A stretch of DNA of 64,000 bases from Dyadobacter sp. 676 (GTDB lineage Bacteria; Bacteroidota; Bacteroidia; Cytophagales; Spirosomataceae), in NCBI RefSeq assembly GCF_040448675.1, contig NZ_CP159289.1:3373001-3437000 (forward strand), read 5' to 3'. The notes under the pieces are model-generated. The model ran no database searches. It saw nothing but the letters and a program-made list of their open reading frames with translations, and was not told where the DNA came from. The first letter of the stretch is position 1. Each line of letters begins with the position of its first letter. The position numbers and the translations under genes were made by a program. Below, piece after piece: positions 59,760-64,000 of this stretch.

Positions 59760-61697
59760 ATGAAAACGAAAAGCTTCGCATGGCATTGGCTGGCGGTTTT
59801 ACTGCTATCTGCACCCTGTATTTCTGCTCAAACCCCCGAAAAAACAACCCGATGGAAGGGTTTCGAAAAAATTGAATTCACATTCCGGGACCGCGATGCC
59901 TGGTACATAAAACCCCAAAAAGCGATTGACGGCAACCCGTGGGTGTGGCGGGCACATTTTCCCACCTGGCACACCGATATGGACAGCATCTTACTCTCAC
60001 GCGGGTTTCACGTGGCGTATGTCAACACGAACGACATGTTCGCCCACCCGAAAGCGATGCAGGTGTGGGATGCATTTTATGACTACCTCGTGAAGGAAAA
60101 GCATTTCGCTCCGAAAGTGGCATTGGAAGGCGTCAGTCGCGGCGGACTGTACGTGTACGGCTGGGCAAAACGTAATCCCGACAAGGTAAGCTGCATTTAC
60201 GCCGAAGCGCCCGTTGCCGACCCGAAAAGCTGGCCGGGCGGCAAAGGAAAGGGCAAAGGTTCGCCTAAAGACTGGGAGGCATGGAAAAAGATTTTCAACC
60301 TCACCGAAGAGCAGGCCGCCAATTTCACCGACATCCCATTGAACGACCTCGCCGGGCTGGCGTCATTCAAAGTACCCGTTGTGCATGTAATAGGTTTGAA
60401 GGACGAGCACGTCCCGGCCGCAGAAAATACGGACGTGCTGATTAAAAACTATCTCGCATTGGGCGGTCCCGCGGGCGTGTACCCAATGACGCGTGGCGAG
60501 CAGCAGATGGAAGGTCACCATTTCCCGATCGAGCATCCCGAATTCTTCGCCAATTTTATCGAACAGAACAGCGTGCCAGTGCAACAGCCGCTGCTTCATA
60601 CGCCTTATATCGCATTAAATAAGGGCCTGGGTAATGCATTTGAGAAGTTTCGCACGAGCAAAAAGGGCACCGTCGCATTTCTCGGGGGCTCCATTACCCA
60701 CAATCCGGGCTGGCGCGATAAAACGTCCCAATACTTGCGGGAGCATTTTCCCGATACGGAATTTACATTCATAGCAGCAGGCATTCCGTCGCTCGGCAGC
60801 ACGCCGCATTCGATGCGTTTCAGCCGTGATGTGCTCGCAAAGGGCACGCCCGATCTGCTTTTTGTAGAAGCAGCCGTGAACGACCGGGGCAACGGGTTCA
60901 GCGAAAAGGCGCAGATAAGGGCCCTGGATGGCATTTTGAGGCAAATGTATGCGGCAAATCCCAAAGCAAATGTGGTGATGATGGCATTCGCCGAGCCGAA
61001 AAAAAATGATGATTATGACGTGGGTAAGGAGCCTGTCGAAGTAGGCGTACATGAGCGTGTGGCAAAACATTACGGCGCCGTTTACATCAACCTGGCGAAA
61101 GAAGTCTACGACCGCATCAAAGCCGGGGAATTCACCTGGAAATATGATTTTAAGGACCTGCACCCGTCGCCCTTCGGACAGGAAATCTATGCGCAGACCA
61201 TCAAGGAAATGCTGAAAATGGAATCGCCTGCGACCGGGGACATTAAACTGCCTGCCACAATGGACCGTTTCACTTACGACAAAGGCAGCTACCATAAACT
61301 CGAAGAAGCTAAAAGCCTGAAAGGTTTCACCCTCGACCCCGATTGGAAACCGAAAACCAGGTTCCCGACACGCGAAGGTTTTGTGAATGTGCCTATGCTG
61401 GTAAGCGAGACGGCGGGATCTTCATTCGATTTTGAGTTCAAAGGGCGTGGCGTGGGGATTGCCATCATTTCCGGGCCGGATGCGGGGAAGATTACCTATA
61501 CCATCGACGGCAAAAAGCCGCAAACGCTCGATACCTACACGCCCTGGAGTAATCAGCTGCATTTGCCGTGGTATTTAATGCTGGCGGATGAGCTGTCGGC
61601 CGGGAAACATAAGTTACATTTGACGATTGCCGGGGAGAAGAACGAGAAGAGCGAGGGGAATGCTTTGCGGGTTGTGCATTTGCTGGTTAATGAGTAA
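59760..61697 (+). CDS. Secreted double hydrolase: alpha/beta-hydrolase fused to an SGNH/GDSL esterase
   Basis: 645 residues. A signal peptide ends near ISAQTPE (about residue 24). An alpha/beta-hydrolase domain covers about 30-280, with the nucleophile elbow GVSRGG (Ser126) and a likely His in MEGHHFP. A second domain, about 290-500, is SGNH-type, with LGGSIT (Ser311), a block I-IV style AAVNDRG and DLHPSP (Asp466, His468). A C-terminal beta domain (about 515-645) resembles a carbohydrate-binding or discoidin-like fold. Both active sites look intact, so it may remove acyl groups and other esters from plant-type polysaccharides. The substrate is unproven. Confidence 0.82.
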   Translation: MKTKSFAWHWLAVLLLSAPCISAQTPEKTTRWKGFEKIEFTFRDRDAWYIKPQKAIDGNPWVWRAHFPTWHTDMDSILLSRGFHVAYVNTNDMFAHPKAMQVWDAFYDYLVKEKHFAPKVALEGVSRGGLYVYGWAKRNPDKVSCIYAEAPVADPKSWPGGKGKGKGSPKDWEAWKKIFNLTEEQAANFTDIPLNDLAGLASFKVPVVHVIGLKDEHVPAAENTDVLIKNYLALGGPAGVYPMTRGEQQMEGHHFPIEHPEFFANFIEQNSVPVQQPLLHTPYIALNKGLGNAFEKFRTSKKGTVAFLGGSITHNPGWRDKTSQYLREHFPDTEFTFIAAGIPSLGSTPHSMRFSRDVLAKGTPDLLFVEAAVNDRGNGFSEKAQIRALDGILRQMYAANPKANVVMMAFAEPKKNDDYDVGKEPVEVGVHERVAKHYGAVYINLAKEVYDRIKAGEFTWKYDFKDLHPSPFGQEIYAQTIKEMLKMESPATGDIKLPATMDRFTYDKGSYHKLEEAKSLKGFTLDPDWKPKTRFPTREGFVNVPMLVSETAGSSFDFEFKGRGVGIAIISGPDAGKITYTIDGKKPQTLDTYTPWSNQLHLPWYLMLADELSAGKHKLHLTIAGEKNEKSEGNALRVVHLLVNE

Positions 61698-61708
61698 ATA
61701 GCGAAGAC

Positions 61709-62620
61709 CTAACGTCCCGTCTGCGTCGTATAAGTACTCTCAAAAATCTTATCCGCATTCCCGGCTTCGAAACCATCGCGGCGGTGCTTTCTTTTAACTT
61801 CACTCGCAGGAAGATTCGCGAATTCGGGTAGCACTTTCCGCTCCGCAAATTCCACATAAGAGCCTGAAATGCGCAGCTTTTCTCCATTTGCGAACTCGGC
61901 GTCCAGCATTTCGGCGACGGTAGCGCTTTGCAACAGACCTCCATCAGGACTTACTTTGATCTTGCCACCGGATGTATTCAGCTTGATGCCGTGCTTTTCC
62001 AGGAAATCGTTGAACGCAGCAACGGTATTGTACCCTTCCGGCAGATTGTGGACACTGATCGTGAAATGGTTGAGGTAGTAGCGGTTGTAGATCACCCAGG
62101 CAGCATATTCGCTTTCTTTGAGCAACGACTGGTAGTCGGCTACGGTGGGTGTGCGCCATAGCGGCTGGTGCAGGAATGCGTCCACGGCTTCGCCATTGTC
62201 GAGGTCGAGGGAATCGACGGGATCTGTGAGGACTTCGTCGGTGTAGCTGTGGATAATGCGCTGGCTCTCGGGCGAGAGGTCGCCGACGCGCAGCTCGCTC
62301 ACGAAAATGCGCGGATCGGTTTCACGGGGCGGGGCGTACCACCAGGCGTCGAGCTTTTTGCCTTCAAAAAAATAATGGTCGCGTTTTTCGTAGCCGTAAT
62401 GCAGGAAAATTTTCTCGAACGACTTCACACCCAGCTGCGGAACGCCCATCGTGCGGAACGCGATATGGTCGTTTTCGATGTCGTCGGCGCTTTTAATTAC
62501 GCCGTCGTGCATCATTGCATTCAGGATAATGCCCACGTCGGGGACGCGCTCCTTGTAGCGGCGCATTAATCCGCTCAGAACAATATCGAGAGTTGCGAGT
62601 CTGCCGGTTGACGTTTCCAT
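61709..62620 (-). CDS. DUF1338 (HglS/YdcJ-type) 2-oxo acid oxygenase-like protein
   Basis: 303 residues. The family is related to the VOC fold; the characterised member HglS is a 2-oxoadipate dioxygenase/decarboxylase in lysine breakdown. Consistent blocks are NDHIAFRTMGVPQLG near residue 50 (first metal His) and NHFTISVHNLP near 185 (second His). A glutamate in GSYVEFAERKVLPEF near 255 completes a likely Fe(II) site. Whether this protein uses 2-oxoadipate is not known. It is the next gene after proC on the same strand, with a REP-like hairpin between them. Confidence 0.85.
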   Translation of the reverse strand: METSTGRLATLDIVLSGLMRRYKERVPDVGIILNAMMHDGVIKSADDIENDHIAFRTMGVPQLGVKSFEKIFLHYGYEKRDHYFFEGKKLDAWWYAPPRETDPRIFVSELRVGDLSPESQRIIHSYTDEVLTDPVDSLDLDNGEAVDAFLHQPLWRTPTVADYQSLLKESEYAAWVIYNRYYLNHFTISVHNLPEGYNTVAAFNDFLEKHGIKLNTSGGKIKVSPDGGLLQSATVAEMLDAEFANGEKLRISGSYVEFAERKVLPEFANLPASEVKRKHRRDGFEAGNADKIFESTYTTQTGR

Positions 62621-62700
62621 ATTTCAAAGGTTGATGATTTAATGAAGTGTGATTTTGATGTTCAAAAGCATTTAAGCTCTCGGCCTGAGCGCATTTCAGC

Positions 62701-62763
62701 TGTCAGCCTGAGCGCAGTCGAAGGCCGGTACTGAAACGGCCTTCGACTGCGCTCAGGCTGACA
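62701..62763. repeat. REP-like 27-bp perfect inverted repeat between proC and DUF1338
   Basis: 62701-62727 and 62737-62763 are exact reverse complements around a 9-base loop. The stem contains CTTCGACTGCGCTCAGGCTG, a GC-rich sequence that resembles widespread REP-type palindromes. A degenerate partial copy of one arm (CCTGAGCGCA) occurs at 62685-62694. It lies 6 bp after the proC stop. Confidence 0.85.
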
Positions 62764-62769
62764 GGCCTT

Positions 62770-63573
62770 TTATCCTTTCGACAATTCCGTCGAGCGTACC
62801 TGCGCCGCGAAAATGCCTTTTTCTAGTGTCTTATCCAGTCCTCCGGCCTCGAATTGACGCAATGCGGCTTCGGTGGTCCCACCTTTGGATGCTACTGCTT
62901 TGATCAGGTCGTCGAGCGATTTATCGGCCGTATTGATGAGGTGATAGGAACCGAGCATTGTTTGTTTCACCAGCAATGCGGCTACATTTTCCTCGAAGCC
63001 CATTTGCTTGCCCGCTTCGATCATCGCTTTCACCACGTAGAAGAAATAAGCCGGGCCGCTGCCGCTCAACGCCGTTACCGCATTCAGCTGGTCCTCGTCT
63101 TCCAGGAACACCGACCGGCCGGTCGCATTGATGAGGTTCTCGATTTTGCGCAATTGATGAATATCCACCTCCGGCGACGCGGAATAGGCCGTGATGCCCA
63201 TTCCGAGCATGGCGGGCGTATTAGGCATCGCGCGGATCACCGCCTTATGGTTCAGGGCGTTCTGAATGCCTTCGATCGTCACACCAGCCATGATCGACAG
63301 CACGACCTGACCGGGTTTGATGACCTCTTTCAGCGCACCGGCTACCGAAAGAAAGTCCTGCGGCTTCACCGAAAGGATGATCAGGTCATAGTCGCCGATC
63401 TGCGGGCCGATAACGCCCGTGATCACGCCCGGCTGGAAGCTCGTAAGGCTTTCCATACGGTCGGTGCTTTTTTCAACCAGTAAAAAGTCCTGGTTTTTGA
63501 CGAGGTCAAATTTCAGGAAGGCGCGGGCGAAGGCCATACCCATGTTGCCGCAGCCGATGATAGCGATTTTCAT
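62770..63573 (-). CDS. proC: Pyrroline-5-carboxylate reductase
   Basis: 267 residues. It reduces 1-pyrroline-5-carboxylate to proline with NAD(P)H. The N-terminal Rossmann motif is IAIIGCGNMGMAFA (GxGxMG). AVIRAMPNTPAMLGMGITAYS near residue 110 is the conserved core, and DEDQLNAVTALSGSGPAYFFYVV near 155 the ProC signature. The ending TTEAALRQFEAGGLD is also typical. It is leftward, with the REP-like hairpin directly after its stop. Confidence 0.97.
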   Translation of the reverse strand: MKIAIIGCGNMGMAFARAFLKFDLVKNQDFLLVEKSTDRMESLTSFQPGVITGVIGPQIGDYDLIILSVKPQDFLSVAGALKEVIKPGQVVLSIMAGVTIEGIQNALNHKAVIRAMPNTPAMLGMGITAYSASPEVDIHQLRKIENLINATGRSVFLEDEDQLNAVTALSGSGPAYFFYVVKAMIEAGKQMGFEENVAALLVKQTMLGSYHLINTADKSLDDLIKAVASKGGTTEAALRQFEAGGLDKTLEKGIFAAQVRSTELSKG

Positions 63574-63797
63574 TTTTGGACTAAAACTAATGGTATCGTA
63601 AGGATTTTGGCGAATTACGTAACTTTTAAGGAATTATCCGTGCCGCTCCGGCGGGTGCCATTTGTGTGCTAAAAGAAAATTCTGTATTGGAGATTTGCTT
63701 CAATCTTATATTTTGAAAAATAAGCGTAAAGCATTTGTTTAGGGTAATGTATTTTCCTTCGTGCCAAATTATATGATTTTATAATAATACTCCTATT

Positions 63798-64000
63798 ATG
63801 GCTATAAAAGTTGCTATTTCGCACAAAACAAGATATAAGTTCGACCGGAGTGTTTCGCTTTCGCCCCATATTTTCAGGCTTCGTCCCGCGCCGCATTCAC
63901 GCACGCCCATTGAGGGGTATTCATTGAAAATTACACCCGAAAACCACTTTATCAACTGGCAGCAGGACCCGTTCGGTAACTACCAGGCGCGCGTCGTGTT
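63798..64000 (+). CDS. Transglutaminase-like protein, N-terminal part (partial)
   Basis: Only the first 67 residues lie in the window. The opening VAISHKTRYKFDRSVSLSPHIFRLRPAPHSRTPI and the later WQQDPFGNYQARVV match the bacterial transglutaminase-like N-terminal domain that precedes a cysteine protease-like core in these proteins. The catalytic region lies beyond the right edge. The 224-bp gap between proC and this gene is AT-rich in its right half and shows no clear feature. Confidence 0.8.
   Translation, partial: MAIKVAISHKTRYKFDRSVSLSPHIFRLRPAPHSRTPIEGYSLKITPENHFINWQQDPFGNYQARVV

Noticed and set aside
1..64000. Prophage, insertion sequences, tRNA or rRNA genes
   Set aside because: No integrase, transposase, phage structural gene, cloverleaf or rRNA segment was recognised in reading either strand; a tRNA scan would be needed to be certain.

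Overview
The window looks like the chromosome of a Bacteroidota (Cytophagales) bacterium, most plausibly a Dyadobacter-like member of the Spirosomataceae. This is inferred, not proven. The evidence is the moderate GC content, many Bacteroidota-type promoters (TTG, about 20 bp, TAnnTTTG), few Shine-Dalgarno sequences, a type IX secretion C-terminal domain, bacillithiol synthesis (BshC), an adenosylcobalamin-dependent ribonucleotide reductase and the HCDH-ECH domain order of the beta-oxidation enzyme. I saw no prophage, insertion sequence, CRISPR array, tRNA or rRNA. Most of the DNA is ordinary core genome.

Layout. 0-10.2 kb: edge of a BadF-type sugar kinase, a cytochrome b5-like protein, two lipoproteins, thiL, a class IV aminotransferase, a polyprenyl synthetase, a rhomboid protease, phosphatidylserine decarboxylase and secA. 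10.4-23.4 kb: PspC, thiolase, two glycosyltransferases, a T9SS-exported TIM-barrel/Ig protein, acyl-CoA dehydrogenase, bshC, and an ECF sigma / anti-sigma / DUF4097 operon. 23.5-35.6 kb: ispH, a giant alpha-2-macroglobulin, aquaporin, purB, a small regulator and nrdJ. 35.8-40.1 kb: a heme import and breakdown operon. 40.2-48.2 kb: a dicarboxylate symporter, a decayed DUF433 gene, an M3 peptidase, a nucleotide-sugar epimerase with two glycosyltransferases, and an Rrf2 regulator. 48.3-52.6 kb: beta-oxidation HCDH-ECH with its MarR regulator, and a TlpA-like redoxin. 52.8-59.3 kb: part of the division and cell-wall cluster (rsmH, ftsL, pbp, murE, mraY). 59.4-64 kb: a double hydrolase fusion, DUF1338, proC and the start of a transglutaminase-like gene.

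Three observations stand out. (1) Three intergenic spaces (after secA, after the ECF sigma gene, after rsmH) hold arrays of a roughly 10-bp unit centred on GTCA. The unit is repeated in strict 10-bp phase, then inverted to TGAC on the far side of a loop. Each array begins at the stop codon of the upstream gene and separates two co-directional genes. (2) A 14-bp palindrome GTATGC-NN-GCATAC lies in the promoters of the three separated beta-oxidation transcription units (thiolase, acyl-CoA dehydrogenase, marR-HCDH/ECH). In two of them it is centred on the -33 TTG element, which predicts a local MarR-controlled fatty-acid regulon. (3) At least four genes, plus one decayed gene, are broken at homopolymer runs by one base. 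This points to assembly indels, or less likely to slippage-based expression, and it affects how those proteins should be read.
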